Positions 35,241 through 48,587 of a stretch of 64,000 bases of DNA are shown here, piece by piece; within the stretch, counting starts at the first letter, position 1, and each line of letters opens with the position of its first letter. Source of the stretch: Gemmatimonadaceae bacterium (GTDB lineage: Bacteria; Gemmatimonadota; Gemmatimonadetes; Gemmatimonadales; Gemmatimonadaceae); the NCBI GenBank assembly GCA_019637355.1, contig JAHBVT010000001.1, forward strand, positions 868,001 to 932,000, read 5' to 3'. The position numbers were made by a program, and so were the translations under genes. The notes under the pieces are model-generated. The model was given only the letters and a program-made list of their open reading frames with translations, searched no databases and was not told where the DNA came from.

Positions 35241-35330
35241 TGATGACGGAGGACGGATGACGGAAGGGGCGGGATCCGCGTTCCAGCGCAGAATCCCGCC
35301 CCGCTCAGCTTCCGTTCTCCGTCATCCGTC
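35241..35330. repeat. Inverted pair of GACGGAN triple-heptamer elements
   Basis: The left arm (35241-35265) contains GACGGAG GACGGAT GACGGAA. The right arm (35310-35330) is its near-exact inverted copy. They flank a 10-bp GC stem, making one long hairpin of about 30 bp with small bulges. Confidence 0.75.
35266..35302 (-). terminator. Terminator of pckA within the inverted element
   Basis: GGGGCGGGAT pairs with ATCCCGCCCC around a 17-nt loop, 35 bp after the pckA stop on the minus strand. It is extended by the flanking inverted heptamers. No T-tract. Confidence 0.55.
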
Positions 35331-35336
35331 GGATGT

Positions 35337-36947
<1,611 letters not shown>

Positions 36948-36952
36948 TGGAG

Positions 36953-39211
<2,259 letters not shown>

Positions 39212-39334
39212 CGGGAGGAATCTAGCGGGTCGGGGGGAAGGTCGGAGGCTCCGGGCCCTCTAACGTATTGAAGTGGAACCCGTTGGGCCCCTGCGGGGTT
39301 GTGAGCGGGGACCATCCCGACTACCCATTCAGCG

Positions 39335-39724
39335 ATGCCATTCTCCCGCTCCTCCAGCGTCCGCACCGTTGCCCCTCAGGGCAGGGGGATGCTGGCGCGC
39401 GCGGTGGCGGGCGTGTGGATGCTCTTGCACCTGCTGGTGGTGGCCGGGGTCCCGGTGGTCGATGGCCTGGCGGACCACGAGTCGCCCTCGGCCGCACACA
39501 TCGAGGACCTCGGCAACACCGAGTGCCCCACGCAGCACGCCGGGCACGGCGCCTGCGACCTGTGCCAGATCGTGAAGTCGGGCCGCGTCTCAGTGGCGGC
39601 CGTGACGGCGTTGCCGGTGCCGTCCCTCACGACGACCGCGACTCCCACGCGCGACCGGGCCAACGCCCCGGTCGCGCTCGTATTCCTCGACGGTCGGTCC
39701 TCCCGAGCCCCGCCGCTCGCGTGA
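39335..39724 (+). CDS. Small exported Cys/His protein, DUF2946-like
   Basis: 129 residues from the ATG at 39335. An internal ATG at 39389, preceded by a GGGGG run, gives a cleaner signal peptide (LARAVAGVWMLLHLLVVAG) and may be the true start. The exported part contains CPTQHAGHGACDLCQ, with three Cys and two His, as in DUF2946-type proteins found beside copper or zinc receptors. It resembles the His-rich protein at 6887. It is 140 bp upstream of a TonB-dependent receptor, so a role in metal acquisition or sensing is inferred. Confidence 0.6.
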   Translation: MPFSRSSSVRTVAPQGRGMLARAVAGVWMLLHLLVVAGVPVVDGLADHESPSAAHIEDLGNTECPTQHAGHGACDLCQIVKSGRVSVAAVTALPVPSLTTTATPTRDRANAPVALVFLDGRSSRAPPLA

Positions 39725-39731
39725 GTTGACC

Positions 39732-39773
39732 GGCGCGCTGCTCGTCCAGCGCGCCTGAGCCCGGTTCGGGCTC
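39732..39773 (+). promoter_or_regulatory. Two consecutive hairpins in the receptor leader
   Basis: GGCGCGCTG/CAGCGCGCC (9 bp, 6-nt loop) at 39732-39755 and GAGCCCG/CGGGCTC (7 bp, 3-nt loop) at 39757-39773 lie one after the other, 7 bp after the exported-protein stop and 91 bp before the receptor. Either stem could terminate or attenuate read-through. I found no known riboswitch core. Confidence 0.5.
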
Positions 39774-39864
39774 CCGACATTCGGCCGCCCCGCTCGTGTG
39801 CGGCCAGCGTGCAATGGTCCGTGGCCAGTTCGGTCGCGCGTCCTCTCCCTCTCCGTGAATCCCT

Positions 39865-42228
39865 GTGTCCCTTCGCTCCCGTTGCATCTCGTGTTCACTC
39901 GCCGTGGGCTTCGCCCTGGCGGCCTCGTGGCCGCTGGCGGCGCAGGACCATCGGCGTGACGCCGAGCGCCACCTGCACGCGGTGGTGGAGGACGCGGCCA
40001 CGGGACAGCCGCTAGGCGGGGTGGAGTTCTCCGTGGAATGGGTGGACGGCGTGTCGACGCTCAGGCGCACGGCGCGCAGCGACCGGCACGGGCACGTGGA
40101 CATCCGTGGGCTGCCGCCGCAGGTCGTGACGATGCGGGCCCGGCTGCTCGGCTACGCGGCCGTGGCGCGGCAGGTGGACCTCGGCGGCGACGACGTCGTG
40201 CTCAAGCTGCGGATGGAGCCGGCGGCCGTGCGGCTCTCCGAGGTGGCGGTGGTGGCCGATAGCCTGGCCGACCCACTGGCCTCGGTGGCTGCCGTCTCGA
40301 TGATGGACAAGGCGGACCTCGACGCCCACCGCGGCCAGACCCTGGGCGAGACCATCAAGCAGCTCCCCGGCGTGGCCGTGATCCAGCTGGGCCCGAGCAT
40401 CGCGAAGCCGGTGATCCGCGGCCTGAACTCGCAGCGGGTCGTGGTCCTGAACGGCGGGCTGCGTCAGGAGGACCAGCAGTGGGGCACGGAGCACGCGCCC
40501 AACGTGGACAGCTTCGATGCCGACGGCGTGACGGTCGTGCGCGGAGCGGGCACCGTGCTGTACGGCGCCGATGCCCTCGGCGGCGTGGTGCGCGTCGAGC
40601 GGGCGCCCGTCGCGGACACCGGTGCGCGCCGGATGGAGCTGAGCACCAACCTCTTCAGCAACAGCCGGCAGGGTGCGATGTCGATGGCGGTGCAGCAGGG
40701 CGGCCTGCGACTGCCGTTGGTGGGGCGCGCCGGCTACCGGGCCCGCCTCACGGGGCGTGTGGCGGGCAACGGCGCGGCGCCGGACTACTACTTGGCGAAC
40801 ACGGGCTTCCGCGAGCTCAACGGCAGCGTCAGCGTCGGCGTGCAGCGCCCCTGGGGTCGCAGCGAGGTGACCGTCAGCCACTTCGGGACGGAGCTGGGCG
40901 TGCTCAAGCAGGCGCACGCTGGCAACTTCGACGACCTCGAACGGGCGATGAACGAGGCCCCACGCGACAGCGGCTTCACCTACGGGATCGATCGTCCCAA
41001 CCAGCGCGTCTCGCACACGACGCTGCGCTGGCGCACGGTGCGCACCCGCGCCGACGCCGGCCAGGTGGAGCTCACCTACGGCCTGCAGTACAACAACCGT
41101 CGCGAGTACGACAACCACGGGCCCCTGCGCTTCCGCAACATCCCGGCCTTTCATCTGCGCCTGTTCACCAACTCGCTGGACCTGCGCTACAGCCACGCGC
41201 CCTGGCGCGGCTTGTCCGGAACAGTTGGCGTGACCGGCGTCGTGCAAGGCAACCAGACGCTGGGCAAGGGATTCCTGATCCCGGGCTACGACCTCTTCCA
41301 GGGCGCGGCCTACGCGCAGGAGGAGTACCACCTCGGGCGCGTGACGTTCTCGGCGGGTGCGCGGCTCGACGGCATCTCGCAGACCACTCTCGCCTACGGT
41401 GACGCGGGCATCAACAGCCCGGCGGGCACCCGTCGCTGGGCCGGCGTGGCGGGCTCGTTCGGCGCGGCCTATCACCTCACCGACGCGCTGGACCTCACGC
41501 TGCGCCTGGCGCGCGCTTGGCGGCCGCCGACGGTCAACGAACGCTACGCGCAAGGCGTGCACCACGGCTCGGCGCAGTACGAGTTGGGCGACGCGTCGCT
41601 GGACGCCGAGCGCTCGGTGGGCCTCGAAGGCGGCATTCGATACGGCGGGCGCCGCGTCACGCTCGACCTCGCGGCCTACGAGAACCGGATCGAGGACTTC
41701 ATCTTCCTCGAGCCGCGCGCGCCGATGGTCACCATCCGCGGCACCTTCCCGGCCTTCGGGTACGCGTCGACGCGTGCACGGATGCGCGGCCTGGAACTCG
41801 CGGGCAGCGTCGCGATGACGTCCTGGCTCTCGCTCGAGGGCACGGCCACGGCGGTGCGCGGTGACGACCTCCTCCGCGACCAGCCGCTCTACGATATGCC
41901 GGCCGACCGCGCCCTGCTCACGATGAAGGTGGAAGGCGCCGGCGCGCGACTCGGCCCCTGGGACGTCGGCGTCGGCACGCTGCTCGTGCGTCGCCAGGAC
42001 GGCGTGCCGGCCGGCACCATCTACACGCTGCCGACCGACGGCTACGCCCTCGTGCAAGCCAGTCTCGGTCTGCACGCACTCCGCGTGGCGGGCCGTCCGT
42101 TGGACCTCACGCTGAGCGTCTCCAACGCGCTCAACGCCCGCTACCGCGACTACCTCAGTCGCTACCGTCTGTTCGTTGACGATGCCGCACGCGATGTCGT
42201 GCTGCGCGTCCGGATGCCACTTACCTGA
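39865..42228 (+). CDS. TonB-dependent outer-membrane receptor, probably metal uptake
   Basis: 787 residues from a GTG; signal peptide ends near PLAAQ. Residues about 35-115 form a carboxypeptidase-regulatory-like domain (LHAVVEDAATGQPLGGVEFS). The plug (about 120-250) contains TLGETIKQLPGVAV, PVIRGLNSQRVVVLNGG and VVRGAGTVLYGADALGGVV. The 22-strand barrel follows and ends in an aromatic-poor LRVRMPLT. His occurs at several predicted loop sites (HHGSAQYELGD). The HEAHN-type architecture (plug with few Fe-S features) and the Cys/His and acidic-lipoprotein neighbours suggest zinc or copper rather than siderophore, but this is inference. Confidence 0.88.
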   Translation: MSLRSRCISCSLAVGFALAASWPLAAQDHRRDAERHLHAVVEDAATGQPLGGVEFSVEWVDGVSTLRRTARSDRHGHVDIRGLPPQVVTMRARLLGYAAVARQVDLGGDDVVLKLRMEPAAVRLSEVAVVADSLADPLASVAAVSMMDKADLDAHRGQTLGETIKQLPGVAVIQLGPSIAKPVIRGLNSQRVVVLNGGLRQEDQQWGTEHAPNVDSFDADGVTVVRGAGTVLYGADALGGVVRVERAPVADTGARRMELSTNLFSNSRQGAMSMAVQQGGLRLPLVGRAGYRARLTGRVAGNGAAPDYYLANTGFRELNGSVSVGVQRPWGRSEVTVSHFGTELGVLKQAHAGNFDDLERAMNEAPRDSGFTYGIDRPNQRVSHTTLRWRTVRTRADAGQVELTYGLQYNNRREYDNHGPLRFRNIPAFHLRLFTNSLDLRYSHAPWRGLSGTVGVTGVVQGNQTLGKGFLIPGYDLFQGAAYAQEEYHLGRVTFSAGARLDGISQTTLAYGDAGINSPAGTRRWAGVAGSFGAAYHLTDALDLTLRLARAWRPPTVNERYAQGVHHGSAQYELGDASLDAERSVGLEGGIRYGGRRVTLDLAAYENRIEDFIFLEPRAPMVTIRGTFPAFGYASTRARMRGLELAGSVAMTSWLSLEGTATAVRGDDLLRDQPLYDMPADRALLTMKVEGAGARLGPWDVGVGTLLVRRQDGVPAGTIYTLPTDGYALVQASLGLHALRVAGRPLDLTLSVSNALNARYRDYLSRYRLFVDDAARDVVLRVRMPLT

Positions 42229-42282
42229 GTCGGCGTCCGCTCACTTCACCCGTACCACCAACAACCTCCACAGGAGCTCACA

Positions 42283-42873
42283 ATGTTTCGTTCGACCCTG
42301 CGCGTTGTTCCGGTCCTCGGCCTGCTCGCCCTCGGCGTGTCGGCTTGCGGCGACTCCACCACCGGCCCCGGCGGAGAGCAGGAACTCATCACCCGTGTGA
42401 CCCTCACGCTGACGCCCACGGGCGGCGGCGCAGCGCTCACCGCCTACATCGACGACCCCGACGGTCTCGGGCCGATTCCGCCGTCGGCCCAAGTGGGCGA
42501 CCTGAACCTCGTCGCCAACGGGACGTACACCGGGACCATCCTCTTTGAGAACCGCCTCGTCGCGCCGCCGGAGAACATCACGGAGGAAGTCGAGGAAGAG
42601 GCGGAGGAGCACGGCATCATCTACACCGTCTCCGGTGCCACGGGCACGACGGTCGTGATCAACGACACGGACGCCGACGGCAAGTTCCTCGGCTTGCAGT
42701 ACACGGTGACGGCGGGTGCCACGCCGGGCCCTGGCACGCTGCGCGTGGTGCTCTGCCACTACGACGACGCGCCCAAGCCGATGACGGCGACGTCCTGCGC
42801 CGGCGACACGGACATCGACCTGACCTTCAACTTCACCGTGGTCGCCGCGACCTTGCAGGCGGCGCGCCAGTAA
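42283..42873 (+). CDS. Acidic lipoprotein of TonB-receptor loci
   Basis: 196 residues with lipobox GVSAC (Cys at about 22) and an AGGAG ribosome site. Beta-rich, with a central acidic run (ITEEVEEEAEEHGIIYTVSG) followed by NDTDADGKFLGLQYTV and GPGTLRVVLCHYDD. I recall this pattern from Bacteroidota proteins annotated as type 1 periplasmic-binding-fold superfamily, typically next to a TonB receptor. It lies 54 bp after the receptor and may bind the same ligand; the acid/His cluster would suit a divalent metal. Confidence 0.6.
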   Translation: MFRSTLRVVPVLGLLALGVSACGDSTTGPGGEQELITRVTLTLTPTGGGAALTAYIDDPDGLGPIPPSAQVGDLNLVANGTYTGTILFENRLVAPPENITEEVEEEAEEHGIIYTVSGATGTTVVINDTDADGKFLGLQYTVTAGATPGPGTLRVVLCHYDDAPKPMTATSCAGDTDIDLTFNFTVVAATLQAARQ

Positions 42874-42880
42874 GACGGCG

Positions 42881-44122
42881 TCAGCGCGGGCGGCGGAGCC
42901 AGTCCAGCGGATCCACCGCCCGCCCGCCGTTCGGGCGGATCTCGAAGTGCAGGCGTGGCGGCAGGTCGGGATCCGCCTGCCCGACGGTCCCGATGGTCTG
43001 GCCCTTGCGCACCTGCGTACCGCGGCGCGCGTGGATCTCCTGCAGCGAGGCGTACATCGAGTATGTGCCGCCGCCGTGCTGCACGATCATCGTCAGGCCG
43101 TAGGTGCCGGCCTGCTCCGCGAAGACCACCTCGCCGTCGGCGATGGCCTTCACCGGCGTGCCCGCGGGGGCGCCGATGCCCATCCCATTCCAAGTGATGG
43201 ACGTGTTGTTGGGACTCACCACGCGCCCATAGCGGTAGACGATGTTGCCGTCCACCGGCCAGTCGAGGCGGCCGAGGTCGGCCGTCGTGATCGAGCCCGC
43301 GACCGGTGCCGCACCGGTGCGCGCCGCCGCCGCTTCGGCGCGCCGCCGCGACTCCTCGATGGCCGCAATCACGTTCGTGAGCCGCTGCTCGTCGCGCGAA
43401 ATCTGCTGCAGTCGTTGCTGCGCCTGCCGCTGCTGGGCCTCGATCTGCGCCAGCGTACGCCCGCGCGCCAGCTCGAGGCGGCGGAGCCGCGCCTCTTCGT
43501 CGGCGCGCTCGCGGCGGTTGCTCTCGACGTCTCCCTGCAGGCGGACGAGCAAGAAGCGCTGCGCCGTGATCTGCGTGTTGAGTTGCTCGACGCGCTGCAG
43601 CAGCGCCCGGTCACGCTGCGCCACGAGATGCAGGTACTTGTAGCGCGCCACCAGTGCACCGAAGCTCTCGGCCGAGAGCAGGGCCTCGAGCGCGTGCAGC
43701 GGGCCGCGTTTGTAGATCTCCTGCACGCGGCGCGTCAGGATGGCGCGCTTGATGGCCAACTCGTCCTGCGTGCGCACCAGCGACGCGTTGACGTTCTCGA
43801 CTTCCGCGTAGAGCGATCCGAGCTGGTTGTCGAGGCTGCGCACGACGCGCGAGGTGGCCTGTGCTTGGCGGGCCAGGTTCTCCCGCTCGGTGGTGACGTT
43901 CTGGGCGCTGCGCTGGTACTCGCGCATCCGCTGCTCCAGCGTGCGCCGCTCCTCGCGCAGGCGCTCGAGCTCCAGCTGCTCCTGGCGCAGGCGCTCGGCG
44001 GATTGCTGGGCGGAGGGGGGGAGGGCCGGGCGTTGTTGGGGACGGATGACGGAGGACGGAAGCGACAGGGCCATAGCTACCGCGGCCAGCCGGAGGAGGC
44101 GCACGCGGCTGGCTTCCGTCAT
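42881..44122 (-). CDS. envC: EnvC-like murein-hydrolase activator (degenerate LytM domain)
   Basis: 413 residues. After a signal peptide come about 220 residues of coiled coil (ERLREERRTLEQRMREYQ and on), then a C-terminal M23/LytM fold. The first zinc-ligand motif of active LytM enzymes (HxxxD) is replaced by WNGMGIGAPAGTPVKAIADG, and only HFEIRPNGG remains of the second. The same loss occurs in E. coli EnvC, which activates amidases instead of cutting murein. Located 17 bp after ftsX, as expected for the FtsEX-EnvC system. The start codon and signal peptide lie within an inverted GACGGAN repeat pair. Confidence 0.88.
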   Translation of the reverse strand: MTEASRVRLLRLAAVAMALSLPSSVIRPQQRPALPPSAQQSAERLRQEQLELERLREERRTLEQRMREYQRSAQNVTTERENLARQAQATSRVVRSLDNQLGSLYAEVENVNASLVRTQDELAIKRAILTRRVQEIYKRGPLHALEALLSAESFGALVARYKYLHLVAQRDRALLQRVEQLNTQITAQRFLLVRLQGDVESNRRERADEEARLRRLELARGRTLAQIEAQQRQAQQRLQQISRDEQRLTNVIAAIEESRRRAEAAAARTGAAPVAGSITTADLGRLDWPVDGNIVYRYGRVVSPNNTSITWNGMGIGAPAGTPVKAIADGEVVFAEQAGTYGLTMIVQHGGGTYSMYASLQEIHARRGTQVRKGQTIGTVGQADPDLPPRLHFEIRPNGGRAVDPLDWLRRPR

Positions 44123-44135
44123 CCGTCTTCCGTCC
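44041..44135. repeat. Inverted GACGGAN triple-heptamer pair embedded in the envC 5' end
   Basis: 44041-44062 reads GACGGAT GACGGAG GACGGAAG; 44113-44135 is an inverted copy matching 20 of 22 positions. The right copy contains the envC start codon (GACGG-ATG-ACGG on the minus strand); the left copy encodes part of the signal-peptide cleavage region (SSVIR). Confidence 0.75.
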
Positions 44136-44139
44136 TGCC

Positions 44140-44984
44140 TCACACCTTCCTCAGGTGTCGCCCGACGGAGAGGGCGCTTCCCAGCAGCCCGATGCCCGCG
44201 CCCGCGACCACGCCGAAGACCGCCATCTGGGCGTCGAAGAACTGCACCTGGAACACCCAGCGCCCGGACACCTGTACGGCCGTCCACGTCAGGGCGAGGG
44301 CGAGCAGGCCGCCCAACGTGCCCTTGAGCGCGCCTTCGATCAGGAACGGGGCGCGGATGAAGCCGTCGGTGGCGCCCACCAGCCGCATAATCGCAATCTC
44401 GCGGCTGCGCGCGAGCACGGCCATCCGGATCGTGGACCCGATGATGATGATGGCGACGAGGGCGAAGGTCACGCCCAGTGCTATGCCGGCGCCGGTGGCG
44501 ATGTTCCGCAGCCGGTGCAGGTTCTCCACCCACTCCTCGCCGAAGCGCACATCGTCGATGAAGTCGTAGGTGTCGAGGCGCTTGGCCACGGCGCGCACGG
44601 TGGCGGGGTCGCGCATTCCCGGGCGTAGGCGCACCTCGATGCTGGCCGGCAGCAGGCCCGACTCGAACACGTCCTCGAACTCGCGGAGTTCGCGGCGGGC
44701 GCGCTCCAGCGCCTGCGTCTCGGTCACGAGCCGCACGCTCTGCACTTCGGGGAACAGCGCCACGTCATCGACGGCGGCGGCGGTGGCTTCCGGCGGCGTG
44801 CCGGCGGCGACGAAGCCGCGCACCTCCACCCGGTCCTCCACCTGCTGCAGCGCGGTGCGCAGGTTGAGCGCGACCAGCCCGAAGAGCCCGAAGGCGAAGA
44901 GCGAGAAGGCAATCGTCGTTACCGACAGCGCGCTCAGCATCGGCGCGCGGTCAAAGGCCCGGAAGGCTTCGCGGAAGGCGAGCT

Positions 44985-44988
<4 letters not shown>
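44140..44988 (-). CDS. ftsX: Cell-division ABC permease FtsX
   Basis: 282 residues: a first helix ([22 protein letters not shown]), a periplasmic domain (about 45-160, containing [15 protein letters not shown]) and three more helices. The conserved cytoplasmic segment [27 protein letters not shown] marks FtsX. With FtsE it forms the complex that relays ATP hydrolysis to EnvC in the periplasm to trigger septal amidases. 4-bp overlap with ftsE. Confidence 0.95.
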
Positions 44989-45671
<683 letters not shown>

Positions 45672-45674
45672 CGC

Positions 45675-46838
45675 CTACTTGAGGGCCTGCTCGAGGTCGG
45701 CGATCAGGTCGTTCGCCGACTCGAGTCCGATGCTGAGGCGCAGGAAGCCGTCGGGGATGCCGATGGCCGCCCGCTCGGCCGCGCTCATCTTGGCGTGCGA
45801 GGTGAAGCGCGGTTCGCTCACCAAGGTGTCCACGCCGCCCAGTGAGGGCGCGTGCGTCACCAGCTTCAGCCGCTTGAGGAAGCGGTCGGCGGCACGGCCG
45901 CCGCCCTTGAGCTCGATCGCCAACATCCCGCCGTAGCCGTCCAGCGTCTCGCGTGCGACCTCGTGGTCCGGGTGCGACTTGAGGCCAGGGTAGTGCACCT
46001 GCACGATCTCCTTGCGGCGCTCGGCCCACTCGGCGATTTCCATCGCCGACTCATTGGACCGCTTCACCCGCACGTCCAGCGTCTTCAGGCCGCGTTCGAG
46101 CAGCCAGCAGGCGAAGGGATCCGGCGTCTGCCCCCAGAGCATCTCCTTCTGCAGCACCTCGTCGATGTAGGGCTCGGATCCCAGCACCACGCCCATCAGC
46201 ACATCGTGGTGGCCGTTGAGGTACTTGGTGGCCGAGTGGATGACCACGTCGGCGCCGTACTCGAGCGGGCGGAAGTTGACGGGGCTGGCGAAGGTCGAGT
46301 CCACGACCAGCGCGATGCCCGAATTGCGCGTGAGGAAGGAGATCGGCCGCAGGTCGAGGACGCGGCAGGTCGGGTTGACCGGCGTCTCGAGGAAGATGGC
46401 GCGCGTCTCCTTGCGGATGTGGTTGCGCCACACACGCGGCTCCCACGGGTCGACGAGCTGCACCTTGATGCCCATCCGGACGAACTCTTCGAGCAGGAGC
46501 CGATGCGTCCCGCCGTAGATGTACTGCGACGCGAGCAGGTGATCGCCCGGGCGCAGCAAGGCGAGCAAGGCGCAGGCGGTGGCGGCCATCCCGCTGGAGA
46601 GCAGCAACGAAGCCTCGGCACCCTCGAGCATCGCCAGCCGCTTCTGCACGCGCGCGGCGTTGGGCGTGTTGCCGTAGCGCGTGTAGCGCAGGCCGTCGCC
46701 AGTGCCGATCTGCTGCAGGTGGTTGACGCTCTGGACCAGCGGCTCGACGACGGCCTCGCCGGGCGCGTGGGCTTCGCGGGCACCGTGGATGGCGAGCGTC
46801 GCGAGCGAGGGCGTCGTCGGCTTCTTCTTCGCGGGCAT
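45675..46838 (-). CDS. Cys/Met metabolism PLP-dependent trans-sulfuration enzyme
   Basis: 387 residues of the cystathionine gamma-synthase/beta-lyase/gamma-lyase family. The start at 46838 gives the family N-terminus ([14 protein letters not shown]). PLP features: [61 protein letters not shown] and the PLP lysine in [13 protein letters not shown]. Active-site SxGxxxTL variants read [12 protein letters not shown]. Synthase versus lyase cannot be decided from sequence alone. It lies 5 bp after the small gene and 3 bp before ftsE. Confidence 0.9.
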   Translation of the reverse strand: MPAKKKPTTPSLATLAIHGAREAHAPGEAVVEPLVQSVNHLQQIGTGDGLRYTRYGNTPNAARVQKRLAMLEGAEASLLLSSGMAATACALLALLRPGDHLLASQYIYGGTHRLLLEEFVRMGIKVQLVDPWEPRVWRNHIRKETRAIFLETPVNPTCRVLDLRPISFLTRNSGIALVVDSTFASPVNFRPLEYGADVVIHSATKYLNGHHDVLMGVVLGSEPYIDEVLQKEMLWGQTPDPFACWLLERGLKTLDVRVKRSNESAMEIAEWAERRKEIVQVHYPGLKSHPDHEVARETLDGYGGMLAIELKGGGRAADRFLKRLKLVTHAPSLGGVDTLVSEPRFTSHAKMSAAERAAIGIPDGFLRLSIGLESANDLIADLEQALK

Positions 46839-46843
46839 CGCGC

Positions 46844-47146
46844 TCAGGCGAGGGACTTGGTGAGGACGGGGCGGTGGTCCACGTCCATCTTGACCAGCTT
46901 CACGATCTCCGTGACCGCGAGGCCGGCGAGGTCGCGCACGACGACTCCGCCTTTCGGCAGCGACTCGTCGTACACCACAGGCGCCAATTCGTGGCGGCGC
47001 GGGCCGTACACCCACACCAGTTCGCCGTCCTCGATCAGGCGGATCTTGGCGTCCTTGGGCGTGATGCGCACCAGCGGACCGCGCTCGGCGTCGCCACGGC
47101 GCGTGGCGATGAAGCCCACCACCTGGAGCGGCTGGAAGTTGCGCAT
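46844..47146 (-). CDS. Conserved-looking 100-residue beta-rich protein, unknown
   Basis: Cytoplasmic 100-residue protein starting at an ATG that overlaps the stop of the STAS-like gene (TGATG). Predicted mostly beta: GPLVRITPKDAKIRLIEDGE, WVYGPRRHELAPVVYDESLP, KGGVVVRDLAGLAVTEIVKL. The pattern is faintly like the small barrel at the C-terminus of molybdopterin oxidoreductases, but no motif proves it. Tight coupling with two partner-switch-type genes suggests a shared role. Confidence 0.55.
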   Translation of the reverse strand: MRNFQPLQVVGFIATRRGDAERGPLVRITPKDAKIRLIEDGELVWVYGPRRHELAPVVYDESLPKGGVVVRDLAGLAVTEIVKLVKMDVDHRPVLTKSLA

Positions 47147-47697
47147 CAGGCCACCCGACCCAGCGGGAGGAAGCGGTCGGCGACGCGCCGCAGCAGGCGG
47201 CGGCGGGCCAGCGCCTCGAGCATCTCGCGGCAGGAGTCGCAGGGCAGGCCGGTGCCTTCGGCGACGGCATCGGCCAAGGCCTCACCGGCGCGCATCACGT
47301 GTTCCCAGCAGGCGCGCTCCTGCGCCGTGACGGCGCCGACCAGCCGCGCCTCGAGGTTGGGCAACTGCACCACCAAGGCCAGTTGATGCGTCTCGAGCAC
47401 CTGCTCGATGATCTCGAGGTGATCCTCCTGCAGGCCGTGCAGCACCACGTAGCCGCCGCGCGGCGGCACGTCGGCCGTCATCGGCAGCATCAGCTTGGAG
47501 ATGAACTCGTCGGCGCAGGAGCGGTCCAGCACGCCGATGTGCGTGAAGTCGAGAAAGGCGACCGAACCATCGGCCAGCCCCGCCAGGCGCTGTTCCACGA
47601 CGCTGCGCACCAGCATTCCGGTGCGGCGGGTCACGAGGTCCGAATAGTCCCCGGGGACGGAATCGCGCAGCGCAGAGCGCACGTCGATATGTGTCAC
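47146..47697 (-). CDS. STAS-like domain protein
   Basis: 183 residues. The segment SVAFLDFTHIGVLDRSCADE matches the STAS-like/DUF4325 pattern in which a beta strand precedes a Ser-containing helix, the phosphorylation or docking site in anti-anti-sigma-type proteins. The C-terminal part is helical with a Cys pair (LPCDSCREML). It is coupled by 4 bp to the preceding ATPase gene, the normal arrangement of a partner-switching module. Confidence 0.7.
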   Translation of the reverse strand: MTHIDVRSALRDSVPGDYSDLVTRRTGMLVRSVVEQRLAGLADGSVAFLDFTHIGVLDRSCADEFISKLMLPMTADVPPRGGYVVLHGLQEDHLEIIEQVLETHQLALVVQLPNLEARLVGAVTAQERACWEHVMRAGEALADAVAEGTGLPCDSCREMLEALARRRLLRRVADRFLPLGRVA

Positions 47698-48587
47698 GCG
47701 CCCTCCGCCCGTTCGGGGATGATGATCTGCAATTGGGCTCCGGCGAAGGCCGGCAGCCCTTCTTCGAGCGCGAGCGAGTCGTCCCAGGACGGCGGGAACA
47801 CCATTCGCGCCGTGCCGCTGCGGATGGAGAAGCGCCCGTCGTGGCGATGGGCATAGCCCTTGATGCCGCGCAGGCCCTGCCCGCGCCCGGGCTCGGAGTG
47901 CCGGCTGAAGCCCTGCGTGGCGGCGGCGTCCAGCGCGGCGGCGTCATTCCAGCGCTCGCCAGCCAGGCCGCGTACGCGCGTGCTTTCGAGCGAACGCCGG
48001 AAGCCCTGTCCGGCGTCAGCGACGGCGATCACCACCACCTGCCGTCCGACACGGCGCTTGGCCCAGTTGTAGACCTGGACGCCCACCCAGCCGCCGCGTC
48101 CCGCGTGCTCGACGATGTTCTGGCAGGCTTCCGAGAGCGACATCGCGAAGCCCATCGTCGCGCGGGCCTCGAGGTGCAGCCGGTTGGTCAGGATATGCGT
48201 GGCGCGGTCCTTCACGCGCTCGACCACCTCGTGCACGTCCTCGCTCTTGGCGATCGGCGTGACCTCGAGCAGCACGTCGGAATCCTGCTGCGCGCGCGGC
48301 CGCGGGACCGGCCCGCGCATCGTGTACAGCTCCTCGGCGTAGCGGAAGAACGCCGATCGCGCCCAATAGGACTTCACTTCGTCGTCGGCCGGCGGCGCGA
48401 AGTCGGCCTTCTCCGCCCGCGACTGCGCGAGGCAGAGCAGGCCGGTGAGGCCATAGGGGGTGGCGAAGCGCGTGTGCCGGGCATCCACCAGGACTTTCGC
48501 GTCGGGCGCGAGCGGCGCGAGTTGCTCGAGCACCTGCTCGAAGCTCTGCTCGTCGAGGTACGCGGGGACGGTGATGACGGCGGTCAC
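47694..48587 (-). CDS. STAS-plus-HATPase protein (anti-sigma kinase type)
   Basis: 297 residues. Residues about 1-95 have a STAS-like pattern (AKVLVDARHTRFATPYGLTGLLCLAQ). Residues about 125-275 are a GHKL ATPase: MSLSEACQNIVEHAGRGGWV (N box), AVADAGQGFR (G1) and GRGQGLRGIKGYAHRHDG (G2). This matches serine-kinase anti-sigma factors such as SpoIIAB/RsbW, here fused to its own STAS domain. With the following STAS-like gene it forms a likely partner switch; the output is not evident in the window. Confidence 0.78.
   Translation of the reverse strand: MTAVITVPAYLDEQSFEQVLEQLAPLAPDAKVLVDARHTRFATPYGLTGLLCLAQSRAEKADFAPPADDEVKSYWARSAFFRYAEELYTMRGPVPRPRAQQDSDVLLEVTPIAKSEDVHEVVERVKDRATHILTNRLHLEARATMGFAMSLSEACQNIVEHAGRGGWVGVQVYNWAKRRVGRQVVVIAVADAGQGFRRSLESTRVRGLAGERWNDAAALDAAATQGFSRHSEPGRGQGLRGIKGYAHRHDGRFSIRSGTARMVFPPSWDDSLALEEGLPAFAGAQLQIIIPERAEGA

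Noticed and set aside
39725-39864. Cobalamin riboswitch upstream of the TonB receptor
   Set aside because: Two hairpins are present but not the conserved B12-box or core; neighbouring genes point to metal rather than B12.
46844-47146. Molybdopterin-binding protein assignment for the 100-residue gene
   Set aside because: The resemblance to the small C-terminal barrel of molybdopterin enzymes is too weak; left as unknown.
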